64,000 bases of DNA from JB111 sp049856175. Its GTDB lineage: Bacteria > Actinomycetota > Actinomycetes > Actinomycetales > Actinomycetaceae. Made by a program: the position numbers and the translations under genes. Shown here one piece after another: positions 1 through 9,078 of this stretch (positions are counted from its first letter, which is position 1; each line of letters opens with the position of its first letter). The DNA lies in NCBI RefSeq assembly GCF_049856175.1, contig NZ_JBNDNA010000003.1:124001-188000 (forward strand), in the 5' to 3' direction. The notes below the pieces were generated by a model, which was not told where the DNA came from, did not search any database, and saw nothing but the letters and a program-made list of their open reading frames with translations.

Positions 1-971
1 TCGCTGTAGGCGTTCTCGCCGGAGTAGCCGATGCCCTCGACGACGGCGTCCGTGACGGTCACGGTGGTCTGCTCCTGTCCCCACATCGCATGCCCGGTGC
101 GCTCGTCGTCCTCGGGGCCCTCGGCGAGCTGTGCGCTGCCGAAGACCGTCATCGTGTACGTCCCGTCCGCCAGGGGCTGCGCCGTGAACTCGGCGTCCTC
201 CTCGACGTCCGTGGGGCATGCCACCGGCACCACCTGGACCCGCGTGCTCGTCCCGCCGGGGGACGGCGCGATCGGCTCGTCCAGCTGGATGGTGCGGGTC
301 AGCTCCCCGTCGTGCGCGGAGAAGCCGACCCAGCGACGGTCGTCATCGGGCGTGAGGAACGAGACGCTGACCGCGTCCGTCAGGTACGGCTGCTCCTGCT
401 CGGGGCCGGTGAGGGTGATCTCGAGCTCGAGGATCGGGTCGTCCGGGGCGGAGACGACCTCGACGCTCACCTCCTCGACGACGCCCTCGTCCGGCAGGAT
501 CAGAGTGCGCGGGGCGGGCGCTGTCGCAGCATGGGCCGTCGGTGCCTGGGCAGTTGCCGCATGAGCCGACGCCGCGTGGGCCGGACCGCTCGCGCGCACG
601 CCGCCGTGGTCGTGCCAGAGGTCGGTCGGGTCGGGGCCGTTCACGTAGATGTCCTCGACCTGGTTCGTCGGGACGTGGCAGAGGCTCTCGGCGCTGCTCG
701 AGAAGATCAGCGCGTCGCCGTAGGGGGCCGGGAGATCCTCGGTCAAGCTCGAGCCTCCCGTGCCCGGCCCCTGCGTGCCCGTGCCCTCGGTCCCCGTGCC
801 CTCCGAGCCTCCGGTGCCCGGGCCCTCGGTCCCCGGCTCGGTGTCGGTCCCCGCGCACCCCGCGAGCAGGCCGACGCCGAGAGCGGCGACGAGCACCGTA
901 CGGCGGTGGCGGACGGTGCCGCGGGGAAGGCTCGGTGGTGCGCTGTCGCCGGGGACGGATGCGGTGCTCAT
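1..971 (-). CDS. Putative lipoprotein, 3' end outside the window
   Basis: The frame is open from ATG at 971 to the left window edge, so at least 323 residues are present and the C-terminus is missing. The N-terminus has a basic stretch (RHRRT) and a hydrophobic segment ending in a lipobox LAGC with Cys39, which predicts a lipid-anchored exported protein. A Gly/Thr/Glu-rich linker (about residues 40-75) and an Ala/His-rich low-complexity stretch (about 125-155) follow, then a beta-rich domain without a motif I recognise. CATCCT lies 6 nt before the ATG, so the mRNA may be leaderless. Function unknown. It is divergent from hppA. Confidence 0.7.
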   Translation of the reverse strand, partial: MSTASVPGDSAPPSLPRGTVRHRRTVLVAALGVGLLAGCAGTDTEPGTEGPGTGGSEGTGTEGTGTQGPGTGGSSLTEDLPAPYGDALIFSSSAESLCHVPTNQVEDIYVNGPDPTDLWHDHGGVRASGPAHAASAHAATAQAPTAHAATAPAPRTLILPDEGVVEEVSVEVVSAPDDPILELEITLTGPEQEQPYLTDAVSVSFLTPDDDRRWVGFSAHDGELTRTIQLDEPIAPSPGGTSTRVQVVPVACPTDVEEDAEFTAQPLADGTYTMTVFGSAQLAEGPEDDERTGHAMWGQEQTTVTVTDAVVEGIGYSGENAYS

Positions 972-1214
972 GCCGGGAGGATGCCCCAGCGTGGGCGCGG
1001 CCACCACGCCGGCGGAGGGGAGCGCTCACCGGGGGAGCTCTGCCCGGGCCCCGCGGCGTGCCGCGCCCACCTGGGAGGACGCATCGCTCCGCGTCAGTTA
1101 CCCTCCTGAGAAGATCAGCCGGCCCCGGGGGGCGGCCGCGACGTCGCCGCCGACGGCCCTCCGGTACCGGCCCTCGTCAGCGCCGTTCGCGGCGCTCCTC
1201 ACCGTGGAGGACCC

Positions 1215-3512
1215 GTGCAGGATCTCTCGACCTCGTCCCTCGTCATCGCCGTGTGCGTCGGCGTCCTCGCGATCGGGGCGCTCGCGTTCGCCGTCGTGCT
1301 GCGGCGACAGGTGCTCGCCGAACGGTCCGGCAGCGAGAACATGGTCTCCATCGCCCGGGCGGTCCAGGAGGGCGCATCCGCCTACCTGGCCCGGCAGTTC
1401 CGCACCCTGGGGGTGTTCGTCGTCGTCATCACGGGGCTGCTCCTCCTGCTGCCGGGCGACATGGACGTCCGCATCGGCCGATCGGTCGCGTTCCTCGTGG
1501 GCGCGGCGTTCTCCGCGGCGATCGGGTACCTCGGCATGTGGCTCGCCGTGCGGGCCAACGTACGGGTGGCCGCGGCGGCGACCCGCGCCGACGGCCGCGC
1601 CGAGGGGGCGCGGATCGCGTTCCGCACCGGCGGCGCCGTCGGCATGAGCGTCGTCGGCCTCGGGCTGCTCGGGGCCGCGCTCACCGTCGTCGTCTACGGC
1701 ACCGACGCGCCGGTCGTGCTCGAGGGCTTCGGCTTCGGCGCCGCCCTGCTCGCGATGTTCATGCGGGTCGGCGGCGGGATCTTCACCAAGGCCGCGGACG
1801 TCGGCGCCGACCTCGTCGGCAAGGTCGAGCAGGGCATCCCCGAGGACGACCCCCGCAACGCCGCCACGATCGCGGACAACGTGGGCGACAACGTGGGCGA
1901 CTGCGCCGGCATGGCGGCCGACCTCTTCGAGTCCTACGCGGTCACGCTCGTCGCCTCCCTCATCCTGGGTCGCGCCGCCCTCGGCGAGCACGGCATGATC
2001 CTGCCGCTGCTCGTCACCGCGGTGGGCGCCGTCGTCGCCGTCCTCGGCGTCCTCACCACCCGGGTGCGCGGCACGGAGTCGGGCCTCAAGGCGATCTACC
2101 GCGGCTTCTACACGGCGGCCGTGGCCGGCGTCGTCCTCGCCGCGATCGCCGCGTTCGCCTACCTGCCCGCCTCCTTCGCCGACACCGTCGGCACCACCGG
2201 GACCATCACGGACGTCCCGATCGACGACCCCCGCGTGGTCGCCTCGCTCGCCGTGCTCATCGGCGTGGCGCTCGCCGGGGTCATCCTCTGGCTCACCGGC
2301 TTCTACACCGGTACCGGCACGAGCCCCACGAAGCGGGTCGCCGCCACCTCCCGCACCGGTGCGGCCACGGTCGTCCTCGCCGGCATCGGGGTGGGCTTCG
2401 AGTCCGCCGTCTACACCGCCGGCGTCATCGCCGCCGCGATCTGCGGGTGCTTCCTCCTCGCGGGCGGGTCGGTGTGGCTGGCCCTGTTCCTCGTGGCGCT
2501 CGCGGGCTGCGGCCTGCTCACCACGGTGGGTGTCATCGTGGCGATGGACACCTTCGGCCCGGTCTCGGACAACGCTCAGGGCATCGCCGAGATGTCCGGC
2601 GAGGTCGACGAGGAGGGTGCCCAGATCCTCACCGACCTCGACGCCGTGGGGAACACGACGAAGGCCATCACCAAGGGCATCGCGATCGCCACCGCGGTCC
2701 TCGCGGCCACCGCCCTGTTCGGCTCCTACGCCGACGTGGTGTCCACCGCCGTGGCCGGCCTCGCCGAGGAGGGCCGCGCCGAGGCGGGCGGCATCGTCGG
2801 CGCGATGATGAGCTACGAGCTCATCAGCCCGGTCACGCTGGTCGGCGTCATCCTCGGTGCCGCCACGGTCTTCCTCTTCTCCGGGCTGACGATCGACGCC
2901 GTGACCCGCTCCGCCGGGGCGATCGTGCGCGAGGTGCGCCGCCAGTTCCGCGACCTGCCCGGCATCATGACCGGGGAGCAGCGCCCCGAGTACGGCAAGG
3001 TCGTCGACATCTGCACCCGCGACTCGCTGCGTGAGCTCGCCACCCCGGGTCTGCTCGCCGCGCTCGCCCCGATCGCCGTGGGTTTCGGTCTCGGGGTCGG
3101 GCCGCTCGCGGGCTTCCTCGCCGGCACCATCGCCACCGGCGTCCTCATGGCCGTCTTCCTCGCGAACTCCGGCGGCAGCTGGGACAACGCGAAGAAGATC
3201 GTCGAGGACGGCCACCACGGCGGCAAGGGCAGCGCGCAGCATGAGGCCGTGGTCATCGGCGACACCGTGGGCGACCCGTTCAAGGACACCGCCGGCCCCG
3301 CGATCAACCCGCTCATCAAGGTGATGAACCTCGTCGCCCTGCTCATCGCGCCGTTGGTCGTCGAGTGGTCCGTCCCCGCCGACGCCAACCACGCGCTGCG
3401 GATCGGGCTCGCGACCGTGGCCGGGCTCGTCGCCGTCGGTGCCGTGCTCGTGTCCCGGAGGCGGGCGGTCCGCGCCGAGGAGCGCGAGCTGGCCGACGCC
3501 GGGATCTCCTGA
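1215..3512 (+). CDS. hppA: K+-insensitive H+-translocating membrane pyrophosphatase
   Basis: This 765-residue polytopic membrane enzyme hydrolyses pyrophosphate and pumps protons across the cytoplasmic membrane. The substrate-site signature DVGADLVGKVE (about residues 195-205) is followed by the Asp-rich stretch ending DNVGDNVGDCAGMAADLFE. Further Asp motifs (DNAQGIAEM; GDTVGDPFKDTAGPA near the end) complete the metal-PPi site. The determinant motif GNTTKAITKG has Lys483 and a Thr three residues on. In this family that pair marks the K+-independent class, where K+-dependent enzymes have Ala. Length and the ~16 hydrophobic segments fit the family. GTG at 1215 with an upstream GTGGAGGA is the chosen start. 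It is monocistronic, followed by a degenerate repeat array. Confidence 0.96.
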   Translation: MQDLSTSSLVIAVCVGVLAIGALAFAVVLRRQVLAERSGSENMVSIARAVQEGASAYLARQFRTLGVFVVVITGLLLLLPGDMDVRIGRSVAFLVGAAFSAAIGYLGMWLAVRANVRVAAAATRADGRAEGARIAFRTGGAVGMSVVGLGLLGAALTVVVYGTDAPVVLEGFGFGAALLAMFMRVGGGIFTKAADVGADLVGKVEQGIPEDDPRNAATIADNVGDNVGDCAGMAADLFESYAVTLVASLILGRAALGEHGMILPLLVTAVGAVVAVLGVLTTRVRGTESGLKAIYRGFYTAAVAGVVLAAIAAFAYLPASFADTVGTTGTITDVPIDDPRVVASLAVLIGVALAGVILWLTGFYTGTGTSPTKRVAATSRTGAATVVLAGIGVGFESAVYTAGVIAAAICGCFLLAGGSVWLALFLVALAGCGLLTTVGVIVAMDTFGPVSDNAQGIAEMSGEVDEEGAQILTDLDAVGNTTKAITKGIAIATAVLAATALFGSYADVVSTAVAGLAEEGRAEAGGIVGAMMSYELISPVTLVGVILGAATVFLFSGLTIDAVTRSAGAIVREVRRQFRDLPGIMTGEQRPEYGKVVDICTRDSLRELATPGLLAALAPIAVGFGLGVGPLAGFLAGTIATGVLMAVFLANSGGSWDNAKKIVEDGHHGGKGSAQHEAVVIGDTVGDPFKDTAGPAINPLIKVMNLVALLIAPLVVEWSVPADANHALRIGLATVAGLVAVGAVLVSRRRAVRAEERELADAGIS

Positions 3513-3537
3513 CCGCCGGCGCCACGACGCCGTCGGC

Positions 3538-3622
3538 GCCTCCTGACCGCCTGTGCCTCCTGACCGCCCGCGCCTGGTGACTGCCTGCGGCTCGTGCCCG
3601 CCTGCGCCACGTGCCCGCCTGG
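3538..3622. repeat. Degenerate 17-bp tandem array downstream of hppA
   Basis: Five consecutive 17-nt units start at 3538, 3555, 3572, 3589 and 3606, each variants of gcctcctgaccgcctgt with a conserved 'ccgcctg' end. Two weaker units extend leftwards across the hppA stop codon. It fills most of the 137-bp gap before the methyltransferase gene. Function unknown; possibly slippage-derived intergenic filler. Confidence 0.6.
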
Positions 3623-3649
3623 GGAAGCGGCTCGCCCTACGCTCGAGGG

Positions 3650-5161
3650 GTGCAGCCGCTTCCCGAGGAGACGCTCGCCGCCGCGTGGCGGCACGCCGGA
3701 TTCACCCCCGACGGCGTCGCCCGGCTCCTCGGTCCGTTGGCCGAGACGCTGCTCGCGACCGGAAGCCGCGTGCCGGCGCGCGCCGCGCTCGACGCCGCCG
3801 GCACCGCGGACCAGGAGCTCGCAGTCTGGGTCCGGCTCTTCGTGCTCGGCGAGCGCGTCGACGCGGCCGACCTGACGTCGCGCGGACCGACGGGGGAGCC
3901 GGACGTCGTCGTCCTTCTCGTCGCCCTCGGCCTGACGGAGTCCGACGGGACGACGGTGACGCCGCTCGTTACCGTCGCCCCTGTCGACCTCGGGGACCGG
4001 ACCGGCTGGGCGGTGTCCGACCGCCTGGTCCCCGGCGTCGCGCCCGGACCGGAGCACGTCGTCGGCGTCGGCGCCGCCACCCGCACCCTCGACACGCTCA
4101 CCGTGCGGCCCCGCCCGGGGGACCGGCTGCTCGACGTCGGCACCGGCGGCGGCTACCTCGCGCTGCGGGCCGCCGCCGCGGGGGCCCGCGTCGTCGCCAC
4201 CGACGTCAACCCGCGCGCGCTCGCCCTCACCGGCCTCGGCGCCGACCTCAGCGCCGTGAGCATCGACCTGTGGCGGGGATCCCTGTTCGAGCCCGTCCGC
4301 GGCCAGTTCGACCGGATCGTCTCCAACCCGCCGTTCGTCGTCTCCGGCCGCACCGGCGCCGAGCGCACCACCTACCGCGACGGCGGGGCCGCGGGCGACG
4401 CCCTGGTCGCCGAGCTCCTCCGCGGCGTCGGTGAGCACCTCGCGCCCGGCGGCACGGCCCAGCTGCTCGCGAACTGGGAGCACCTGGGCGGCGAGGACTG
4501 GCGCCAGCGGGTCGGCGGCTGGGTCGATACCGACCTCGACCTGTGGGTCGTCCAGCGCGACGCCGCGGACCCCGCGACCTACGTCGACACCTGGCTGCGC
4601 GACGGCGGTGCCCACCCCGCCGCCGGCCGGGAGGAGTTCGAGGCGCAGGCCGCGCGCTGGCTCGGTGACCTTGAGGACCGCGGCGTGAGCGCCATCGGCA
4701 TGGGGCACGTCACCGTGCGCCGCCCGGGCGCGGACGAGCCGGCCGGCGCGCCGTGGCGCCGCCTCGAGGACGCGGACGGGCTGGGCAGCGGGCGGCTCGG
4801 CGACCACGTCGCCGCCGTGCTCGACGCCGTCGCCCTCCTGCGCCCCGCGCTCGTCGACGACGAGGCCCTGCTCGCGGCCACAGTCGTCGTCGCCGCGGAC
4901 GTCACCGAGGTCCGTCATCATCGGCCCGGCGCGGGCCAGCCCGAGGTCATCGAGCTCGTCCAGGGCGGGGGATACGCGCGGACGGTGCGCGCCTCGACCG
5001 GTCTGTCCGCCGTCGTCGGGGCCTGCGACGGGGAGCTGCCGCTCGGTGTACTCGTCGACGCCGTGGCCGGGCTCCTGGACGTCGACGCGACCGGTCTGCG
5101 GACCGAGCTGGTCCCCCAGCTGCGCGAGCTGATCGAGACGGGGATGCTCGCCCCTGCCTGA
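3650..5161 (+). CDS. Class I SAM-dependent methyltransferase with NPPF motif
   Basis: The product has 503 residues. An N-terminal helical region (1-110) precedes a Rossmann methyltransferase core: motif I DVGTGGGYLAL at about 162-172 binds SAM, the acidic loop ATDVNPRAL follows, and the catalytic SNPPF motif lies near 225. NPPF/NPPY marks enzymes that methylate a planar nitrogen (adenine N6, glutamine N5 as in PrmC, or guanine N2 as in RsmC); the target here cannot be read from sequence. The C-terminal ~150 residues look like an extra winged-helix-like domain found in actinobacterial homologues. GTG at 3650 is chosen because TACGCT (3638-3643) lies exactly 6 nt upstream, a leaderless promoter; an upstream in-frame GTG at 3611 would precede it. 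Confidence 0.85.
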   Translation: MQPLPEETLAAAWRHAGFTPDGVARLLGPLAETLLATGSRVPARAALDAAGTADQELAVWVRLFVLGERVDAADLTSRGPTGEPDVVVLLVALGLTESDGTTVTPLVTVAPVDLGDRTGWAVSDRLVPGVAPGPEHVVGVGAATRTLDTLTVRPRPGDRLLDVGTGGGYLALRAAAAGARVVATDVNPRALALTGLGADLSAVSIDLWRGSLFEPVRGQFDRIVSNPPFVVSGRTGAERTTYRDGGAAGDALVAELLRGVGEHLAPGGTAQLLANWEHLGGEDWRQRVGGWVDTDLDLWVVQRDAADPATYVDTWLRDGGAHPAAGREEFEAQAARWLGDLEDRGVSAIGMGHVTVRRPGADEPAGAPWRRLEDADGLGSGRLGDHVAAVLDAVALLRPALVDDEALLAATVVVAADVTEVRHHRPGAGQPEVIELVQGGGYARTVRASTGLSAVVGACDGELPLGVLVDAVAGLLDVDATGLRTELVPQLRELIETGMLAPA

Positions 5162-5204
5162 CCGGGCGGACGGGTGACGTACCCCCACCGGTGCGGGGGT
5201 CGAC

Positions 5205-5258
5205 CGACGAGTGAGGGGACTGGATCCCTGCACTCGTGCTCGGGCCCCTCGCTCGTCG
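5205..5258. terminator. Bidirectional terminator hairpin
   Basis: Arms 5205-5218 (CGACGAGTGAGGGG) and 5245-5258 (CCCCTCGCTCGTCG) pair over 14 bp with a single G-U wobble. The hairpin lies between two convergent genes, so it can serve both. There is no T-tract, as is common in high-GC actinobacteria. Confidence 0.7.
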
Positions 5259-5293
5259 GGCTTCTCCGGTCGTCAGGGCTACGCGACCGTGGG

Positions 5294-5863
5294 TCAGCTG
5301 CGACGCGTGTAGCGGAGCAGGACGACGCCCGCGTCGAACGAGCGGGTCTCGGCGAGCTCCAAGTCACGCAGCTCGTGCGCGTCGGTGAACAGGCGACGAC
5401 CGGTGCCGACGACGACCGGGTAGACGAACAGCCGCAGCTCGTCGACCGTGCCGCGGGCGAGCAGCTGCTGGGCGAGCGAGATGCTGCCTGTCAGCACGAT
5501 GTCGGCGCCCTCGCGGGAGGTCAGCTCGCTGATCTGGGAGTCGAGGTCGTCACCGCCGCGCAGGACGGTCGTGCCGTCCCAGCCCGGGTTCTCGAGGCTC
5601 GCGGAGACGACGTACTTCTCCACACGGTCGAGGTGGTTCGTCACGCCGGTCGTATCGTCCACCCGCTGCGGCCAGAAGCCGCGCATCTCCTCGAACGTGA
5701 TGCGCCCGACGAGGAAGCCGTCCGAGGCGGCCGCGTGCTCACGCGTGATCTCCGCGAGCTGCCGGCCCTGGGTCGAGTCGTCAGTCGGGTCGAACCACGA
5801 CCCGTCGTTCTCGACGACCCCGTCCAGGGTGATGTTCTCCGTGATGACGATTCTGCGTGTCAT
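5294..5863 (-). CDS. Dihydrofolate-reductase-like (RibD C-terminal) oxidoreductase
   Basis: A 189-residue protein opening MTRRIVITENITLDGVVEN, the typical first strand of the RibD C-terminal/DHFR superfamily. It continues with FLVGRITFEEM (residues about 51-61), and the later GADIVLTGSISLAQQLL and DELRLFVYPVVVGTGRRLF motifs of the NADPH-binding fold. These small stand-alone homologues are widespread in actinobacteria and mostly lack a known substrate; it is unlikely to be the housekeeping folate reductase. The ATG at 5863 is preceded by AAGGGAGC at good spacing; the frame is open further upstream but enters the neighbouring gene. It lies 35 nt downstream of the CGNR gene on the same strand, so the two are probably co-transcribed. 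Confidence 0.85.
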   Translation of the reverse strand: MTRRIVITENITLDGVVENDGSWFDPTDDSTQGRQLAEITREHAAASDGFLVGRITFEEMRGFWPQRVDDTTGVTNHLDRVEKYVVSASLENPGWDGTTVLRGGDDLDSQISELTSREGADIVLTGSISLAQQLLARGTVDELRLFVYPVVVGTGRRLFTDAHELRDLELAETRSFDAGVVLLRYTRRS

Positions 5864-5898
5864 GTCGCCGGCTCCCTTGTCGGTCCCTGCATGGACGT

Positions 5899-6495
5899 TC
5901 ACTGAACGGGCATCTCCTGCATGGCCTGGCGATCTCGGAAGGCGCGGACCTTGGCGCGGTTTCCGCAGCGGGCCATCGAGCACCAGGTGCGCCGGCCGCC
6001 GCGCGAGAGGTCGAGGAAGACCATCGGGCAACCGTGGCCGTCGCAGTTCCGGAGGCGATCCGTGTCGTCACGGAGGTGGACGAGCGCGTCCCGGGCGATG
6101 GTCGCGAGCGCCTGGCAGGCGGCCGGGTCGGTGGGCGGTTCGTGGCCTGGGAACACCGGCGGCAGGTCGGGCTGGGCGGCCAGCTCGGCGAGGTGGGGGA
6201 GGTCGTCGTCGGGGGAGGCCGTGCCACTGCCGTTGCTGACCCCGGCGGCCGAACGGACGAGCCGGGTGAGGCGGTCGCGCAGGTCGAGGGCCGCGGCGAG
6301 CTCCTCGTCGGTCAGCGGCAGCAGCGGCCGCCCGAGGTGTTCGCCGAGCCAGCCGTCGAGCTCGTCGGCGGTGGAGATGATGCCGTCCCGCCACTGTCCG
6401 ACCCCGAACTCGCCGGTGTAGACGTAGTCGAGGAACAGCGCGCCCGAGTCGAACGTCCACGACTGCCCGTCCCACGTGCGGATGCGTTCCGCCAT
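5899..6495 (-). CDS. CGNR zinc-finger (ABATE-type) stress-response regulator
   Basis: The 198-residue product has an N-terminal ABATE-like ligand-binding half (FDSGALFLDYVYTGE near the start; a helical middle with LRDRLTRLVRSA) and a C-terminal CGNR zinc finger. The finger reads RNCDGHGCPMVFLD followed by RRTWCSMARCGNRAKVRAFR, with four cysteines to bind Zn2+. Members are treated as transcriptional regulators, often beside stress or detoxification genes. Start ATG 6495 is preferred: GGAGGT sits 7 nt upstream, whereas the in-frame ATG at 6501 would leave 1 nt. It leads a probable two-gene operon with the DHFR-like gene, which may be its target. Confidence 0.88.
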   Translation of the reverse strand: MAERIRTWDGQSWTFDSGALFLDYVYTGEFGVGQWRDGIISTADELDGWLGEHLGRPLLPLTDEELAAALDLRDRLTRLVRSAAGVSNGSGTASPDDDLPHLAELAAQPDLPPVFPGHEPPTDPAACQALATIARDALVHLRDDTDRLRNCDGHGCPMVFLDLSRGGRRTWCSMARCGNRAKVRAFRDRQAMQEMPVQ

Positions 6496-6651
6496 GACCA
6501 TCACCTCCGGTAACTGTCTAATGAGGTTACGGACGGTGCGCCGGGTCGTCAACGGTTCGGTCGGAGGTCCAGTGCCTGTCCCGCTCGACGAGACACAGGG
6601 GAGGCCGCGCGAGCGCGGGAACAACCACGCCGCCACGGAGTTGACCCAGCA

Positions 6652-7668
6652 GTGAAGCGCATCGGATTCCTCACCTTCGGGAACTGGCGGGACGTCGGCG
6701 GCAGCGCCGTGAGCACGGCCGCCGACGCCCACCTGCAGACCATCGAGCTCGCGGAGGCCGCCGAGGAGATCGGCATCGACGGCGCCTACCTGCGGGTGCA
6801 CCACTTCGCGCCGCAGCTCGCGTCCCCGTTCCCGCTGCTCGCGGCGATCGCAGCGCGCACGTCCCGCATCGAGATGGGCACCGGCGTGATCGACATGCGC
6901 TACGAGAACCCGCTCTACCTCGCGGAGGAGGCCGCGGCCACGGACCTCATCGCCGGCGGCCGTCTCCAGCTCGGCATCTCGCGGGGCTCCCCGGAGCCCG
7001 CGCAGGACGGCGCCGCGGCCTTCGGCTACCGGGCGCCGGAGGGGCAGACCATGGCCGACGTCGCCCGCACCAAGGCCGACATCGCGCGTCAGGCGATCCG
7101 CGGCGCCGGCGTCGTCATGTCCGACCCCGGCCAGACCGGGCAGAGCGTGCCGCTCGCGGTCCAGTCCCTGTCCGACGGCCTCGACCGGCGCCTGTGGTGG
7201 GGCGCCGGCAGCCGGGCCACCGCGCGTTGGGCCGCCGAGGAGGGGTACAACCTCATGTCCTCCACGCTGCTCACCGAGGACACGGGCGTGCCGTTCGACG
7301 AGCTCCAGGCCGAGCAGATCCAGGTGTTTCGCGACGCCTGGGCCGAGGAGGGCCGCGACTGGGAGCCCCGCGTCTCCGTCTCCCGCTCGGTGTTCCCGAT
7401 CGTCTCCGACCTCGACCGCCGCTACTTCGGCTCGCGCAGCGAGGACAGCGAGGACCAGGTCGGCGTCCTCGAGGGCGTGCGCTCCCGGTTCGGCCGCACG
7501 TATGCCGACGAGCCCGACGTCGTCGCCGCGGAGCTCGCCGCCGACGCCGCGGTCCAGGCGGCCGACACCCTGCTCGTCACCGTGCCCAACATGCTGGGCG
7601 TGGACTACAACGCGGCCCTTCTGGAGAGCATCGTGCGGCACGTCGCGCCAGCGCTCGGTCGGGACTGA
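6652..7668 (+). CDS. Luciferase-like (LLM) flavin-dependent monooxygenase
   Basis: The 338-residue TIM-barrel enzyme belongs to the bacterial-luciferase-like family using FMNH2 or F420H2. Visible family features are the first strand (RIGFLTF), the YLRVHHFAPQLASPFPLLAAIAARTSRIEMGTGVIDM block (residues about 45-80), NPLYLAEEAAATDLIAGGRLQLGISRGSPEPA for the flavin phosphate loop, and WWGAGSRATARWAAEEGYNLM in the second half. Substrate cannot be predicted. Start GTG 6652 has no strong Shine-Dalgarno sequence. It is monocistronic and ends just before the duplicated rlmC-3' block. Confidence 0.88.
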   Translation: MKRIGFLTFGNWRDVGGSAVSTAADAHLQTIELAEAAEEIGIDGAYLRVHHFAPQLASPFPLLAAIAARTSRIEMGTGVIDMRYENPLYLAEEAAATDLIAGGRLQLGISRGSPEPAQDGAAAFGYRAPEGQTMADVARTKADIARQAIRGAGVVMSDPGQTGQSVPLAVQSLSDGLDRRLWWGAGSRATARWAAEEGYNLMSSTLLTEDTGVPFDELQAEQIQVFRDAWAEEGRDWEPRVSVSRSVFPIVSDLDRRYFGSRSEDSEDQVGVLEGVRSRFGRTYADEPDVVAAELAADAAVQAADTLLVTVPNMLGVDYNAALLESIVRHVAPALGRD

Positions 7669-7715
7669 GCGGCCGGCGAGATGCCCTGGCTCCCTTGGCT
7701 CTCCTGAACCCCATG

Positions 7716-8190
7716 TCGCCGAGTCAGTCAGCTATCCATCGAGTCGGTCGACGAGGGCGGTTGACTGGGCACGTTGCCGATTGCCTCGGCGAGACGGGCG
7801 GGGTGGGGGGCGGCCGGCGGGCGGGGCGGGGGCGCCGAGAAGTTGCGGGTGACCGGCCCCGAGCTGGACGCCGTCAGGACCGCGCGAGCAGCACCATGAC
7901 CTCGTCGTGGGCGGTGTGCGGGAACATGTCGAACAGTCGCGCCGCGACGGGCGCCAGCGACGGCATCCGCCCCAGGTCCCGCGCGAGCGTCGTCGCGTTG
8001 CACGAGGAGTACAGGACGTGACCCGCGCCCGAGCCCTCGAGCCGTCCGGCGAGCTCCTCGGAGAGCCCGCGCCGCGGCGGGTTGACCACCACGAGGTCCG
8101 GGGCCCCCGACGACGACGCCAGCGCCCAGGCGGTCGCGTCACCGTCGGCGAAGGTCACCCGATCGGCGACGCCGCCACGCGCGGCGGCCG
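7716..8190. repeat. Duplicated block, copy A (3' part of rlmC plus downstream DNA)
   Basis: This block matches 10001-10446. Positions 7885-8190 are identical base for base to 10141-10446 (306 bp). The outer part (7716-7884 versus 10001-10140) starts with a shared 'tcgccgagtcagtcag' segment, then diverges with indels. The match stops abruptly at 8190/10446. The block is therefore a partial copy, inserted or left behind about 2 kb from the intact gene. Confidence 0.95.
7874..8190 (-). pseudogene. 3'-terminal fragment of rlmC (truncated copy)
   Basis: The reading frame corresponds to the last ~100 codons of the intact rlmC at 10130-11332, including the catalytic YSSCNATTLARDLG motif. It lacks the FeS and SAM domains and has no start upstream of the junction at 8190. 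Only the last residues differ (...LLARS instead of ...LLERV), because homology ends at 7885. It cannot make a functional enzyme. The perfect coding identity implies a recent duplication or ongoing gene conversion with the intact gene. Confidence 0.9.
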
Positions 8191-8643
8191 AGAACTACGA
8201 GACGACCGAGTAACTGCCCGTACGTGTCCGGGCAGGTCGGCCCAATGCCGGTCGCGGCACCGTTGTGTGCGTGCGTCTCTCCGACGGAGAGCACGGGCGG
8301 TTGCAGCGGGCGGTCACGGAGGCCAATCTCCCGGTCTCCTCCCTCATCCGGCTCTGAGCGCTCGATCGGCTGCACGCCGAGGACCAGGGGGTTGGCGGCA
8401 CGGTCGCGAATCGGCTTGAGCGGGAGGTGTTCCTGCGTCCCGCCTGACACTAAGCTGCCTGCACCCTCGTCATCGTCGTCAGCTGGGGGCGACCACATAG
8501 CGCCGACACAATCAGACCGCCGGCATCGCGATCGCCGTGGTCGGCCCGCTCGCGTCCGGTGCCGGCCTGGGGGAGGACTGGAAGGACCGCGGGACATCGA
8601 GGCGGCTCTGCCCGCGCAGATGACAGTTCGCACCGCTCGACGC
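8191..8643. other. 453-bp stretch with no convincing gene
   Basis: I see no convincing coding frame here. It begins, right at the duplication breakpoint, with codons reading ENYETTE and a stop on the + strand, which look like the severed C-terminus of another gene. A 7-bp hairpin (CTGCCCG/CGGGCAG, about 8213-8234) follows. The rest is open in several frames without start, ribosome site or recognisable protein. It is probably gene debris. Confidence 0.45.
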
Positions 8644-9075
8644 TCAGGGCGCGTCCACCCGAAGATGGCCCGCTCGGAGGGAGTCCATCAGTGCCGCCCA
8701 GGTTTCGGGCAGCTCGTAGTGCAGCTCGCGGGCGGATGCTGCCCGGTCGGGGTCTGCCGGGCAGTGCGTCGCGCCCCAGTTCCCGATCGTCGCCAGCACG
8801 GGGACCAGGTCCACGCCACGATCGGTGAGGCTGTAGATGGCCTTCTGCTTGTGCGTCGGATCGCCCGATCGGGTGAGGATCCCTGACTCGGTCAGGCGGT
8901 CGAGCCGGTCGGCGAGGACGCTGCTCGTGATCCTCTCGTCCGATCCGCGCAGGAGCTCACGGAAGTGGCGGCGGTCGTCGAAGACGATGTCGCGCAGGAT
9001 GAGCAGCGTCCATCGGTCGCCGAACAACTCGACGGCGAGATTGATCGGGCAGCCGGATCGTCCGGTCGTCGCCAC
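8644..9075 (-). CDS. HxlR/MarR-like winged-helix regulator
   Basis: A 143-residue HxlR-family DNA-binding protein. The family hallmark is visible: Cys9 in GCPINLAVELFGDRWTLLILRD, then RHFRELLRGSDERITSSVLADRLDRLTESGILTR as the recognition helix and wing. In this family the N-terminal Cys often senses electrophiles or aldehydes by oxidation or alkylation. Start is GTG at 9075, three bases after the stop of the hydrolase gene, so both are translated from one mRNA. It probably represses its own operon in response to the hydrolase substrate. Codon usage is less GC-biased than that of neighbouring core genes, suggesting acquisition. Confidence 0.88.
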   Translation of the reverse strand: MATTGRSGCPINLAVELFGDRWTLLILRDIVFDDRRHFRELLRGSDERITSSVLADRLDRLTESGILTRSGDPTHKQKAIYSLTDRGVDLVPVLATIGNWGATHCPADPDRAASARELHYELPETWAALMDSLRAGHLRVDAP

Positions 9076-9078
9076 GCC

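Noticed and set aside
5864..6031. Upstream extension of the DHFR-like gene into the CGNR gene
   Set aside because: ATG 5863 has a good ribosome site and the family N-terminus; the extension overlaps a supported gene in another frame.
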